A stretch of 64,000 nt of DNA from Adineta ricciae. Its lineage: Eukaryota; Rotifera; Eurotatoria; Adinetida; Adinetidae. Positions 11,473 to 24,229 of this stretch are shown here, piece after piece (positions within the stretch are counted from its first letter, which is position 1; every line of letters starts with the position of its first letter). The stretch lies in NCBI GenBank assembly GCA_905250025.1, contig CAJNOJ010000116.1, positions 1-64,000 on the forward strand, read 5' to 3'. The notes under the pieces are model-generated. The model did no database searches. It worked only from the letters and a program-made list of their open reading frames with translations, and was not told where the DNA came from. A program made the translations under genes and the position numbers.

Positions 11473-14050
11473 CTACTGTTGCAAATGCCCAATGGAATTG
11501 TTGTGATGTACACGCTGTTGTTGTTGTTGTTGTTGTTGTTGTTGTCCGTAGTAGTGATAGTTATTTCGGTTGGTCGTAGGACCATATGTAGCACCGTTAC
11601 GATTATCCTGGACAAACGAAAGTAATTAGTCCTGGTAAGATGAGTTTCTTGAATGTGCATTACTTACACGAGTATCTGCAGATGAATGAGATTGGGGTCG
11701 ATCTTGAAATGTCATGTCACCCACATAATTCGGTATTGGAAAAGCCATCGGATTCAAATAGACAGTTGTTGTTGAAGGGGAAGCTGTTAATGGTGCTCCC
11801 TGAGAAAATACTGCTGCTGTCGGTGATAATTTGCTTGATGTAGGAACATCTTTCATTGACTGTGCATTTGTTGATGATTGTTGTTGATGTTGCTGTTGAA
11901 GAGTATCATTACTTAGTGAACGTGTTTGTCCATAACTAGCAAAGAAGTCTTTATCATAAGGCGATGAATCTGAAAATGATCAAATTTTAAAGATGAAATA
12001 AAACAAATTCTATTTACTAAGTTACATACCATATCTATTTAATTGTGGACGATATGGCTGTTGTTGATTAGAGTAAGTTGGCGAGTAATCTACAAGAATA
12101 TTGTTTAGGTGAGACAAAATAAACAGGAATTGATTATTTCTTACTGGTCTGTGAATATGAGTATGTATCAAGTGGTGCAGAGTAATTCGTTGCTGACCAA
12201 GAGTCAAGAGGTGTGTATAGCCGAACTAACTAAGATCAGTAAATAAGATATTTCTATGTTAGATATAGGCAATTGCCGTTTGAATTAACTTACTGATGGT
12301 GAAAGCGCATGATATGGAACTTGTCTGAAATAAATTTGTTGTTGTTGAGGCGGTAATTGATACGATGATTGTTGTGGGTAAGTTCCTGTTGGATACATGG
12401 ATGCTTTTGGATTTTGCTTATAACTCGAAGATTGAGGATTCCATTGATTCGCTTGAGGATAATCTCGCGAAACGGATCTATTTTGGTAATGGATAGCAAG
12501 ACTTTCAAGCTACGCGTGTAGACGCAAAAGAAACATACGGATGGTTGCTCAAATTATTGAATGGTGCGAATGCTGACGATGTAACATCTGCAGGGTTTTG
12601 TTGAAGATTATTTGATAGAGTGAGAGGCGTGGGTGTTGATGTTGGTGGTAAACGTGTTATGGGAATTTGTACTGGTACTTGTGGTTGAGATGACATTTGA
12701 GATGGAATAGCAGATGAGACATCAGTCAGATGATCAGATAAATGTGATGTACCATCGTTAGAAGCAAGTGACAAATTATGTCCCTAAAGAAGATGCCCGA
12801 TGAGCATTAGAAAATTTCCTTAGTTTACTTACTAATGTGTTATCGTTAATTGATAATGATGATGAAAACTGATTAGTAGTTTCAAGAAATTGAATGTCAT
12901 GTTCATTCGCTGTTAATACATGGTCTTGAATTCTAGAAATATTCACAAAAGATTTCGTACATTTGATTTTTATATGTCTAGAGTTTTACTCTTGTTTAAT
13001 GTATTCATGATCTCCTGTATTTTGGTGATAGGTAGGCAGCGCAGCTGAGATCGGTGTGTCATCATCAGTTGGGGTAACTGTTATGGGCAAGGAATCCTTC
13101 CATTGGATATCTCCAAATTGAATATCGATTGGCTCAGTAGAACAATGGATTGTTCGATGCATTGCAACGGGTTTCTGACGCATCGATGATGAGGATATGT
13201 GCTGTGTGGATGATTTCTTTTCCGAGTGATCCAAATTTGACACTTGCGAGATATTGTCAGTCGAGTCATATTTTTCTACGTTCGATGTTGGTAAGATTGC
13301 CTCAGTTGGCGGGTTTGTTTCACCCGGTTTTGGTTCGCGTGCAATGTTCGTTTTCGCGCCTGGATTAGTTCTATTGGCTCCGTGTTGCCGAGGTGGATAA
13401 CGTGAATTAGACGAATTGTAATGATGACGATTGAAATCATTTCCTAAGAAAACAACGCGATAGTTTCGTGCCGAACAAATATCGTTCTTTGTTGTGAAGA
13501 AAAACGAGACTTACCACGTCGTCCGGTGTTGGGACGTCCTGATGATGAATACTGATAACGATCATTACGACGATGAGCATCGCGAAGTGACGAAGTTGGA
13601 GATGTTCGTTGAGATAGAGATCGCTCATTATCATCTAAAGAATTCCCATTTATTATCTGATCATTGGGGTGGTACTGAGCAGTGGCTTGATTTTTCTTTT
13701 TATTATTTGGTTTAGCCTTTTGCCAACCACCATCCTAGAAATACAAGAGTAACCTTTAAACCTGAAAAACAAACGATAGTCTTTCGTTTATACTTCATAA
13801 TCTCGTGCTTGTAAGCGGGCGATCGTTTGTTGCATATTGTGATTGCATTCATGAAAGACAATTGATATAATCTCTGGATCAACGTCATCACATGTTTGTT
13901 GTATCTATAAAAATCAAGAGAAAACAACGTTTTTCTCTCGCGAAAAATAAATCACAATGATTTTACCAATAAGATTTGTTCATTAATAGCTGCCTCATCG
14001 AATTTCTCGGGGCGTAATCGAGCAAGATGTGCACGATCTATGGTATTCAT
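11473..14050 (-). CDS. UBAP2L: UBAP2/UBAP2L (Lingerer) homologue
   Basis: Eleven exons (13967-14050, 13794-13904, 13515-13734, 12990-13443, 12833-12932, 12539-12783, 12294-12501, 12145-12229, 12030-12089, 11668-11969, 11473-11607) join in phase to 667 aa. The N-terminus has a UBA-like fold: DVDPEIISIVFHECNHNMQQ then IARL, followed by DGGWQKAKPNNKKK, which parallels the UBA domain and following SWEMVGKKK of UBAP2L. A central IDIQFGDIQW motif matches the LQFGALQFG (DUF3697) signature. The rest is a low-complexity Q/P/S/Y-rich region with YTPLDSW (compare the FPLDYYS segment of UBAP2L) and a 10-residue poly-Gln near the C-terminus. UBAP2L/Lingerer proteins are cytoplasmic RNA-associated factors tied to stress granules and translation. 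An acceptor-like AG (14060-14061) lies 9 nt before the ATG. It is shorter than human UBAP2L (about 1,090 aa). Confidence 0.87.
11515..11544 (-). repeat. CAA/CAG triplet repeat encoding poly-Gln
   Basis: Ten consecutive Gln codons (nine CAA and one CAG, read on the minus strand) lie in the last exon of the UBAP2L homologue. Confidence 0.9.
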
Positions 14051-14895
14051 TCTTGAAAGCTGAAATGAGAAAAAAGACTTTTGTCATACACTATCTATGA
14101 TCCAAGAAGAATCATTATTGACTCATAATTCTTAAAAGAAACATTCGAGGATATTTTGTTGAAGAAATTACAGAAGTATATATGCGAATGAATCATCATT
14201 CTACAGAACAAAAATGTCATTTTCATGTGTAGAGAAGATGAAGGATTGTTGTATATGTTGATAAACATGAAAGACAACAACAACAAGCGTGTATAAACAT
14301 ATGTTTATCAGTAGGTGGATCACAAAAGTTTTCCTACGAAATAAAAATGACTCACATGCAGTCGAATATTATTCTTGTTATCGTTTTAATACCGGTGACG
14401 AACTGCTCGTAATCAACGGAGTAAATTTTTATATAGTTCTCTTCTATCGGAAAATTCCTTCGAGTAATTTCATCAGTTTATATCAACGAACAGTTTCGCA
14501 GGAGATTTATTTATTTATATTGAAATTTCGAGTTCAGAGACAATTAGGAAGTCGAACAAGAAGTGAATTGAGGAGAAGAAGAAATTTCACAAAACAGATC
14601 AACGAACGAAAAATATCCTATAAACCATCATGGTTAATCTATGGATAACCAATCAGATTGTTTCAAAACACCAATGCATTAAATCGGTCGAAAATCGTCT
14701 GATTGAATGAAAATTTTAGTAAGCTTTGACCAAACATCGTTTGTTTGAGATTCAAGACGGACGAAACGAAAAGTGAAGAAGAAGAAGAAGAACAAGAAGC
14801 AGAGATAATCCATTTTACATTCAATCTACTTTAACATTCGAACTCTTCGCATTCTACTGTCTTTCTTCTTCTCCTTGCTGTTGTTGTTGTGTCAA
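14051..14895. other. Divergent promoter region between UBAP2L homologue and Boule-like gene
   Basis: This 845-bp gap separates two head-to-head genes and must contain both start regions. It includes purine-rich GAA runs near 14778-14800 and CTT-rich sequence near 14860-14880. The open frame near 14289-14648 has no domain and no coding-like composition. I see no further gene. Confidence 0.55.
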
Positions 14896-16038
14896 ATGGA
14901 AATCAATCAATCGACCGGCACTAAAATGCCGAGTCAAGAACATTTAAACATCATCAATAAATTGAATGATGCAAAAATTCCACGACAAAATCAATTGATT
15001 GCTAACCGTTTATTTATGAAGAATTTTCCTCGCGAAGTAAAACAAAGGAAAAGGAGAAGAATCTTTCGATCTTTGTACTTCTGTATTTTAGACCACTAGC
15101 GCTGAAATTGAAACTCGTTTTCAATCATTTGGTGCTGTTCACGATGTGAAAATCATTGCCAAAGAAAATACGTAAGTACCCACCTGAAATTATCTTCACT
15201 CAATCTTACCAAAGCAAACACTTCTTTTAGACATTTTGCGTTTATCTCATTTGTTAATGAAAATAGTGCTCTTGATGTTCTACGCCAACATGCTATGATG
15301 CCATTGACATTCCAAAACCAACCGATTATCTTAGCGCCTGCTTTTAAAAAGACCAACATGCCATCGGCAACAAGTATGTGTCTTGTACTGAGAAGTTTCT
15401 CATTAGTTCAATTATTTCTGCTCTCTAGGCCCAACATCCTACTGTCCAACAAGTGGTTCAACAATGACACCACCACCAACGCCGTCACGGACAGGAGTAA
15501 ATGGAATATCTCAACAACCATCAACGCCATACCATCAACAGCAGCAGCAGCAGCAACAACAACAACAACAACAAGTATCGGCTCCCCATCATGTTTATCC
15601 ACCCATATTTTTTCCTGTACAAGCAAATGTACGTACCTGAAAGACTTACAAGTCTGTATCTATGTCATCATCTTTAGATGCCGTTTATGCCAATGGCTGG
15701 TACCTATATCATACCACAAGGACCAACATCACCTCATCATTCGGTAGGACTATTTCGAATGAACATCCCATGCTCATCATGGGCTACTTATTTTAGCAAT
15801 TACCGCCATCTTTCTACCCAACATTCTATACACAAAATGGTAATCATCAAGCAGGTGGCCAATTAATCAATGGCGTACGTCTCAAATAACGCTTACGAAA
15901 AGAAAAATTTCAACATGCTTTGTTTTTTAGCATGCATATCTTCCAACTTCGTACATGTATTCCATGGGACCACCAGCCACTATTCCAGCTCAATATCAAA
16001 CAGCAGTCAATGATGCGCCTATGACAAGCGAATACTGA
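14896..16038 (+). CDS. RRM RNA-binding protein, DAZ/Boule-like
   Basis: Seven exons (14896-15036, 15092-15171, 15231-15373, 15429-15628, 15678-15743, 15797-15874, 15931-16038) join in phase to 271 aa. A single RRM covers about residues 35-115: RNP2-like RLFMKNFP, then FQSFGAVHDVKII, RNP1-like HFAFISFV, and a final ILAPAFKK strand. The FGAVHDVKI core and the closing APAFKK resemble the DAZ/Boule RRM (YGAVKEVKI, GPAIRK). The Gln/Pro/Tyr-rich tail with PFMPMAGTYIIP also fits. RNP2 departs from the usual IFVGGI, so the subfamily is not certain. Boule-type proteins are cytoplasmic germline translational regulators; a germline role here is inference. A 13-residue poly-Gln follows the RRM. Confidence 0.75.
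15536..15574 (+). repeat. CAG/CAA triplet repeat encoding poly-Gln
   Basis: Thirteen Gln codons in exon 4 of the Boule-like gene. The CAG block followed by a CAA block is a typical interrupted, length-variable tract. Confidence 0.9.
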
Positions 16039-16592
16039 TCTATATATATACATATAGTTTCTTTTGCGAATCTCGATTCATCGAACATAACTCATCGTAT
16101 TCAATTCTTTTTCTTCTAGTATATTTTTTGCTCAGATTACTTCTAATCTCGAATGTATCTTCCAGGAAAACAAACCTCTAGAACTCTCAGTCGATCTTGC
16201 GCTCTTTCAGTAATATATACGTTGCTTAGATTTCTTTTTCTTTCAGCTTGTGATGATAGTATATTTCTCACCGGTGTATAAACATCAACGATTTATTTTA
16301 TTATTTTTCCCTTTCTTTTGTCTTGCTCTTTCTGTGTACAATAGCGTGATATTTCTCTTTGCAGTTTGTCCTTCTATGTCAGATGATCTTCTCTCAGAAA
16401 AATCTAGTTAAGCTGCTGTCAGATATGAACATATATACACGCACGGTGCCATGATTTCTCTTTTATTTTTCTTTCACCTTTTTTCCTATACCGTCGTCTG
16501 TAATAAACATCAGAAAAACAAAAGCGACCACTATCGCGATGTACATCTACTAGTTGCTCTATACTGTGTCTTTGATAAAACTTCTGCGATTT
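16039..16592. other. Intergenic region between convergent genes
   Basis: This T-rich 0.55-kb region lies between the stop of the Boule-like gene (+) and the stop of the secreted NHL-like gene (-). It is presumably made of the two 3' UTRs. No gene is visible. Confidence 0.55.
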
Positions 16593-19054
16593 TCAAGAAG
16601 TTAGCGGGCGAATAATCCAATAGCGATTGAGAAATGTACCATTTCGGCGAAAAGTAACAAGCAAAAGGCCATCTTCATTAAGAGCGAAATCGTGTATTAT
16701 GACTGACTTATCAGAAGAACTGAGTAACAAGCGTAGGTTATATTCGGCTATTTGATTTCCATCTTCATCAACAACGTAAAGAAATGTACCACAGGTTATA
16801 AAATATTTCCCGCGAAACCAAACAACTTCCGATGGTGAGTTATAAACGCAGCATGTTAGTTTTCGTATCACTGCACCAGTTAACGTGTACATATGAATGG
16901 TGGCTGGATATTCAAGCGAGTAGGTAAATAATCTATTATTACTTATGAATAATTTCAATGGTAAATAATCCAAACGCATTGTCTTATGAGGGACACCCAT
17001 TCGTGAATAAATTCTCACTAGTCGGTATGCATCATCACATACATAAACTAAACCGGTATGGGTTATTGCTACACAATCACTCCGTATGATCGGCACACCT
17101 AATATCTGTGGTGTCAGACAACGTACGAGTCGATTTTCGTGCGAGAACACATAGATATAGTAGGCAAGTGTTGGCACTAAATAGACGTAACTATCTTGGT
17201 CAATATGAACATGTGCTATTGAGTAAGCGTTGTGAACTGATGGGCTCGAATCAACAGCTTGGTTTAGATGTTCAATTTGGTGGAAAAATATCGGAGTTAA
17301 ATCGATTCGATAAGAACCATTGACATTAAGCAAGAGGATTTGTTGATTACCATTATCAACAACTAGAAAGCGTCCATCTGGATAAGCTTCGACTGCTGAT
17401 AGCCAACGTGTTTCGGTGAACATTGCTGCATGTTCATAGATATTGATATAATCGAATCTAGGTAAATCCAGTGCTCCATCATTGATCGATGCATTTGCTG
17501 TTAGTGGAGTTGTTGTCGTCGTTAAGCTAATAGGTAGCGTGGCTAGTGTAGCGTATGGATACACTGCCCATACCGGAAGAGCGTAGGATTCATATGCACG
17601 AAAATAAGAATAGAAATCAAGAAGATCGGTGTAAGAATTGATTGTATATCGTTCTAAATCGTAGACAAATGAATTTATGTGACTTGGAAAAAAATCTAAA
17701 GTATAAAAATACCTTTTGTGAACTGCTCAAAACATTTCTCGTGTAATTCCGTTGCAAGCAATACATTCGATAAAGTTTGGTGCGGAATCCTATAACCGTA
17801 ATACAAAGCTGGTATTTGCGACCAATGAAAACGTTGTGTACCATAATTTGCATAGCAAAATAATTCCTCGGGTACATCACGTCGTAGTCCATATAAATCT
17901 CTGAGAAACAGCAAATCGTAATGGTATAATCTACAATCACCTAATTCAATATGAAGACCTAGAAAAGGAAAAGGATTGTTTCCCTTATTCTGTTTGTATC
18001 AATGCTTGTTTTTTCTCAGTCGGTAAGAACATGTTTTTTGCATCATTAACAAAACTATGTTTAGATTGCACTCATGATTATTATTTTCGTTTAGGATATT
18101 ATCAGAGTGTTATTCACCTATGCGCAATCTTTTGATTTGTTATCATTACGAAGCAAAAACAGACATAACAGCGAGAATAAATTCAATGAAAAACAACGTC
18201 TTTTCGCTCTATTTACAAACTGAAGGTTGTGTCTAGGTAAATATTTACCGTATATGTCTTTGTTCTCAAGTACAAAAAAAAACAAGTTTTGAACGCAAAA
18301 ACACTATTTTTAGAATTTCTTATTTTCTTCAACCGACAAGTGAAAAGTAAACGAAGTTCGAGATTTACATACACGGAATTTGCAACAACCATTGTCGAAT
18401 CGCTAGTTGCTGATCTTCTCGCATGTATACAATCGGATACCAGTCCACAACATTGATCCACAGTTGTTTAAATCGAACTGATCGGTATTGAAAGAAAATC
18501 GAATACAGATCCATACCTGACCATCTGGGCAGAACGTTTTCAATGTAAATACTTGTCCGATTAGAAAATTGAAATAAGTGTAGCAATTCTGTCACACTAC
18601 CGTGCGTATTGACGATTTTTACATAGTCTACTGGTAGTAGTTTCCTTGAGTCATAGAGTCGAACGATGAAACTTAGATTTTCGATAGTTATTTTTCGTAA
18701 TAATTCGAAACAATGCGACCACGTGGAATCGAATTCAAAATAACAGTGTTCGTGATGATCGAGACAATTATAGTCATGAAAGATCTTGAGTTCATCGATT
18801 TTCTGATTAACTAACAATCGATAATCATTTCCGCAGAGAGAATAAGAAGTCAAATAGAAATTGAATAGGTTTCGACATTCCAATCGACGTTCACTTGTTA
18901 AATAACAACCTAAGGACAAATAGAAAAGTTCCAAATTCTGAGTAAGAAAACTCCATTTACTCCATGGTGATGTCTGATTTGTAGATGAATAATCTTCGGA
19001 CGCATGAGTTAATAGCTGCAAAGGAACTATCCAAAGTAAATGTAGAATACGCAT
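16593..19054 (-). CDS. Secreted protein with C-terminal NHL-like beta-propeller
   Basis: Three exons (18373-19054, 17713-17940, 16593-17695) join in phase to 670 aa. ATG 19054 starts a clear signal peptide (MRILHLLWIVPLQLLTHA). The N-terminal 300 residues are Cys-containing and aromatic-rich and match no family I recognise. The C-terminal 330 residues have repeated propeller-like blades: YPDGRFLVVDNGNQQILLL, THTGLVYVCDDAYRLVRIYS, NNRLFTYSLEYPATIHMY, and DFALNEDGLLLVTFRRNG. These resemble NHL/YVTN repeats. The frame extends upstream of 19054 only to non-ATG codons. An extracellular binding role is inferred from the signal peptide and propeller; there is no catalytic signature. No transmembrane segment is evident after the signal. 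Confidence 0.72.
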
Positions 19055-22000
19055 AGGGTTGATGCCATATGAAAAATGTGGTTTTGGGTTTAGAATTCTT
19101 AATTCCTCGCTCACATCGATCCCTCGATAGTTGCGGTATCAAGTCATTTTTCTCTCTCATTTTCTCATACTTTTGCTCAAACTCTTTTTTCCTTATTACG
19201 TTCAACCTGTACGACTCAAGGTTAATGATGAAAATATTTATTTATTTCACAAGAGTATTGAATAAATGAGAAATATTGATTAGCTGGATCGCTTATGTCT
19301 CATAAAAGTACACACTATTGTCCAAGGTCATAAAATATTATTTGAAAATAAAAGAACGTAATTGTGTACATTTGATCATGATTATTTATTGTGTATTCAA
19401 ACATGAGAGAATAGATCAATTGGGAAATCTTTCCCATGATTAGAAAGTATATTTGTAAGTTATTTTACCCTTACGAATATAGTTAACATCATAGTACCTC
19501 GGTAAAAACGAAGCGTTCGATTCAGACGATAGACTGTTTTTTATTGCATATATTTTGCATATGCGATGAAAGAAACAAAGGAATCCAAAAACCCTGCCAT
19601 CCTTTAACAAAAATAGAACGTTTTATAATGCAGAATCATTTCGAGTAATGTCAATAAAATCAAAATCACTTTACGCATAGTTATACAATCTAAGCTTCAA
19701 CTACCTGGCTGGTTCTTTTCTTTCGAACGTCATCCAATTGTCATACGAGCTACGTTGACAAGTTAAATAGATGTTCTTCGATAGACTTTTCCTCGTCTAT
19801 ATTTCAATCAGCAGTAAAAAAAAGAAGACACACGTGCTCGAGTATTAACTGTTTTACTTCTTCGTGCTTCTTTTTTTTCTTCTTTCCCTATATCCACTCA
19901 ATGTATTACGTCATAGTCTAGACGACGTCGATGGCGGCGCGGCGTCGCTGTCGACAGAAACATCTATATAGTAGTTACATGTTTGTATTTAGTCTGTCTG
20001 ACTAGATAGATGTATACATATAGTGAATGAATTGAATGATGACGAAAGAAACAAATATCAACGTGTATGTGTATATCAAATGCAATTCCACAATTCGTCT
20101 CTGTTTTTCTTTCGTGTACATCGTACGCTGATTAGAATTTGCGTGCTAGTCTGTCTGCCTTTATTTTTTTATATGCATGTGGCAGACGAGAACGAGAGAG
20201 AAAGAGCGAGGAAAGAATTCAAGTGTCATGTAAATAAGGAAGAAGTATATGCAGTTGGCGGAGAATAGAGACGATTGCCGTTAGCATAAGTGTCTGCGAA
20301 AATGACAGAAAAAAATGTTTTGACTTAATGTTGTTCTGGTTTTACATAGTTGGAAAACGTTTCTGTCTCCCGACTGCATCGAATTGAATTACTTGCTACC
20401 AGAAACGTCTATTCAAAACAAATATCCATTACTTGTTGCTGTCGCTGCGTTTATGTCATATAACTCATAACTTTAAGGACATATTTTTGTGAATAGCACG
20501 GAAAACAAGAAATTAATTGAAATTTCTATCGTGAAAGCCGAGTCATTTCGAAGTGTGTACTCGAGAGCGAATCAATAACATGATTTATTGATAGGAATCT
20601 TTGTTTAGACAGTATAGACGAGATAAATTGTATTTTCGATCTTTTCTTATCTGATGGTACGAACGAAAGGGTGGAAAAATCAAGAGAATAGTACGTTTCG
20701 TTCGAATTTATGTTTTTTAAAATACAAAGCCGTGCTGGCATTGTTGTTGTCGTTGCTATTGTTTTTCTTTTTTTATCAAAAATACTTAAGAAAATAGAAA
20801 TTGATGGTAAAAAAAAGAGAATTCTTTTTCAATAGAATAAATAACAAGTGCTTAGACGTTCCGTTTCTTTTCTATTTGACTATCAGCAGTGAAATCTCTC
20901 ACGTCATTACTAGTGCATTTTTTCTCGATGTTTTGTTTTTCCTCTTCTTTCGTCGTTCTGTTAGACTTTTACATGTGTCTACGGATCAACATGACCTATC
21001 ATATTCTTTCATTATTCATCTGTAAATGTGAAAAAGCAAAGTTCGCTGTCCCTGTCTATTGACTACTTTGCACAAACTGCAATTTGAAAATCGAAATAGA
21101 ATAATAAATCAATTCATATTTCGGCATTTCGTTGGAGTTCGGCTTTACTTGACGAAAAGGCCGCTCCATTTGCTAGACGAGCAGCGTTCGGTTTCTTTTT
21201 CTTCTGTTTGCTTTTATGTTGCTTATCATTTTATTTTATCGGTATTACCCACTGCTGTTATATTTATATTGTCGAGATCAGACAAGTTACCTCATTCTCT
21301 CCTCTTTCATTTTCAAATTGCTGTAATCACAAACATTTAACAACAACAACTGGAGTCGATTGTAATGGCTTCTGTCTCGTGTATTTTGGCGATAACGGAA
21401 ATAGACATGACGAGACATACTCAGCAGTGCATCGAATGAGAAAGATGATGATGATGATTACACATTATATCATCACAAGACACACACACGCACCAAGCAG
21501 ACAGACACGAAACAAGAGAAACGGAGAGAAAAAAAATCAAGAGAATCAGACACACGCAGTACATGAAATAAAACCGGCGGCGACGGCTAGACAGAGAGAA
21601 AGAGAGCGAACAACATCGGGTAAAGAAGAGAAAGAAGAAAATAAAATGCACGTCTGACTGTCTGTCTAGTTTATGTGCTTGCATCTCCCATTTTGTCACT
21701 CGTCTCGTCGTGTTCGCTGTTGCCCATAGTCACTTACCTCGTCTAGTGTTATAGTAACTAAACTGCTATCGCTAAAAAACATAATGTAAGTTAGATTAAA
21801 AATACACGTGAGTAGAATAAATACGAATTCCGTTCTCAGACGAACTCGTCTATATTATCTGACGAGAAAAATTCTGATGACTAAGAAGCCTTGCTCATTT
21901 CTTTTTCAAACAAAACCAATGGAAAATAGACAGTACGTTCGAATTGAGAGCATTTATTTTCGTCTCTGTTCGACATTTCAATTGCCGAATCTCAGAGAAG

Positions 22001-22558
22001 AGGACGATATAAATAAACTGCGTACGTCTGCAAAACCGAGGTTGGCAAGTAGAAAATGGTAATAGATTTGTTGATATACCGATAAATATGATTTGGTAGT
22101 GTGAAATAAGAAGAAAAACACTTGTCAGGAGGGTTTTTCTATTGTGAATCGAATTTTCTTCTGTGATGTTCGAAGCATTAAACAAGATTTCTATTAGACT
22201 GTTTACAAGACAAGGAAATACTAGAATCTAATTAACCGTTATCGTCTAGACGCTAGTGTTATAAAAGGAAACTTTTCAGCCTGGAAGAGTGGGTGCAAGT
22301 ATTCTTTTTTTTGTTTCTCTATAACATGTTATTTCTTGTTTCTTTTTCAGATCATCGATATGCAAGTCGATGTTTGTTTTTGAGCATGTAAAACTCGTTT
22401 TTCATTATCTTCTCTAACAATTGCTTTTATTTTCAAACCCACAAACTTCTCTTTCATTATCAATTCAAAAAGCCACATTCATTTGCAAACTAGTCGATGT
22501 TTAACCGTTTTTCGAAAAGTATTTTCTGTTTATCGTCGACGTTGCCGTTCATTCTGTC
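19055..22558. other. 3.5-kb non-coding region between divergent genes
   Basis: This long region lies upstream of both the secreted NHL-like gene (-) and the unknown gene at 22559 (+). It contains CRE-like and GC-rich sequence near 19904-19955 and purine-rich GA tracts near 21590-21650. Open frames of 70-150 codons occur, but they are low-complexity or aromatic/Cys-rich noise with no in-phase splice support. Most likely it holds promoters, enhancers and untranslated exons. Confidence 0.5.
19904..19955. promoter_or_regulatory. CRE-like sites and GC-rich patch
   Basis: In otherwise AT-rich DNA, a TTACGTCA element (CREB/ATF half-palindrome type) is followed within about 20 bp by the palindrome CGACGTCG and a GGCGGCGCGGCGTCG stretch. 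The composition and clustered ACGTC cores suggest a promoter or enhancer. It lies about 0.85 kb upstream of the start of the minus-strand secreted protein gene and 2.6 kb upstream of the plus-strand gene. Confidence 0.35.
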
Positions 22559-24229
22559 ATGGTTATGACTGTATCTGGAACATTGCTTACCAAACCTCGA
22601 TTATCACCATACAACAAAATCAAATCTAAATCATATCATTTGCTAAAACGTCATTATCGTCAAACCAATTTTGTAGCACGTATGTACACGACTTCTATCG
22701 TGATTTTGCAGTGAAACATACAACGGTCTAGTGATAAAGAGAAATAGTACACTGAATGTACTTTGCCGAGTCATGTTTTTTTGGCCACTTTCAGGAAATT
22801 AATATATTTCTTCAGAATTTAAATACAGAAAAGCTATTTTCCATACGCATGTTCGCCAAGTCATGCGTGAAAGCGACGGAAGGAACATTCTTTTCTGTCG
22901 TTTGTGTGCTGAGAAGCGATGTATCAGTCGAAGTAGACTTCCGAAGTGTGAAAATATATAAGAGATAATTTAGAATGAAAAAAAAAAACTATATTAGTTC
23001 ATCAAATATTGTGTAATGATCGTTTGGGTTTTTTTTTGTATGAAGTCGAAGCACTAAAAGCAAAGATGATGCTTAAATATAATCAAAATGATTTCGTAAG
23101 AGACTTGTGTACAGAATATGTTGTTGCATATGCGACAGATGTGAAGACATATTTGACATGAGTAATATTTGTTTTCGAACGATTCGGATGATATTGAATA
23201 TAATGTCACAGAACTGATGAAACAAATTTTGTTTTCTCCGAATGATAATGAGAAATTATTTTAGAAAAAAAAGAGCGTTAAGTTTCTCAAAATAATAGTC
23301 AACTAAGCAAATAAATCTGTCTGCAATCCATTTCAAATCAGTTCTTTCTAATAGAGTCAATATGATTAGAGAACTTGGTTGTCAATATTATGTTTTCTCA
23401 TACGTGATCAGAGTTTAAAATCTCGGCAAAATTTACTGCACGACATTCTACCGGAGAGAGTTTGCTGTGTCTTTTTGAGCCTTCGTTATATAAAATCAAG
23501 TAATCAAACCCTATTTTCCTTTATTTCTTTCTAGCCCGTCGTTGTACACCGTCTGCTCATTTTGATAATATCATCATGTCCAAAGCATTAATACGCGAAC
23601 TTGACCTAAAAATGCAACAAGTGAAAGAATATGGTCTCATTACTCATGGATATCATAATGAAAATATTCAATATCCAGTTCATGTCCGTCGTAGTCATGA
23701 TGGTGAACGAATACCACGTGCTTATCCCAGATTCGATAAATATCCGAAAACGGATCGCTTAACTAATTCGACTATTTTAACGTCTTCGTCACATGAAAAT
23801 CAAACTTCACTTGCGAAAAAACGCAACTCAACGAAGAGACAACCTGTACCTACTGATCAACAACAAAGAACATTTCTCGTTCCACCAAACAAGACTGTTA
23901 ATGACATTGATCCATCGTTAGATCGAGATCATACATATACGACCAGTACATCATTAACCAGATATTACTATCATAGAAAATCCTCCACATCATCTACAAA
24001 CTCGTCTCCTATTCTTTGTTCTCTACGGCCACATTCGATTGCTTGCCTGTCAACAACCGAAACGATTACAACAGATTCATGTGAAAGTACGAAAACAGAT
24101 GAACAAGCAAGTCATCTTTTGTCGAATTCATCTCAATCGTTAATCAATCAATCCACATCTCGGACGCCTATAAGATCAATAACACAAAAGTTCTTTTCCA
24201 AACTCTTCCATAATCCATCAAAATCCTGA
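22559..24229 (+). CDS. Ser/Thr-rich protein of unknown function
   Basis: Two exons (22559-22679 and 23535-24229) join in phase across an 855-nt intron (C|GTATGT ... TTTCTAG) to give 271 aa. The N-terminal part is basic (SPYNKIKSKSYHLLKRHYR). A middle block contains RELDLKMQQVKEYGLITHGYHNENIQYPVHVR and PRAYPRFDKYPKTDR, which looks like the most structured part. The last 140 residues are Ser/Thr-rich and probably disordered, ending in a hydrophobic/basic ITQKFFSKLFHNPSKS. There is no signal peptide or transmembrane helix. I do not recognise the family. If the upstream exon is wrong, the protein would start at ATG 23576 (217 aa). Confidence 0.6.

Noticed and set aside
20023..22062. Several plus-strand open frames of 70-150 codons
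   Set aside because: They are low-complexity or aromatic/Cys-rich, have no domain, and cannot be joined in phase to each other or to the gene at 22559.
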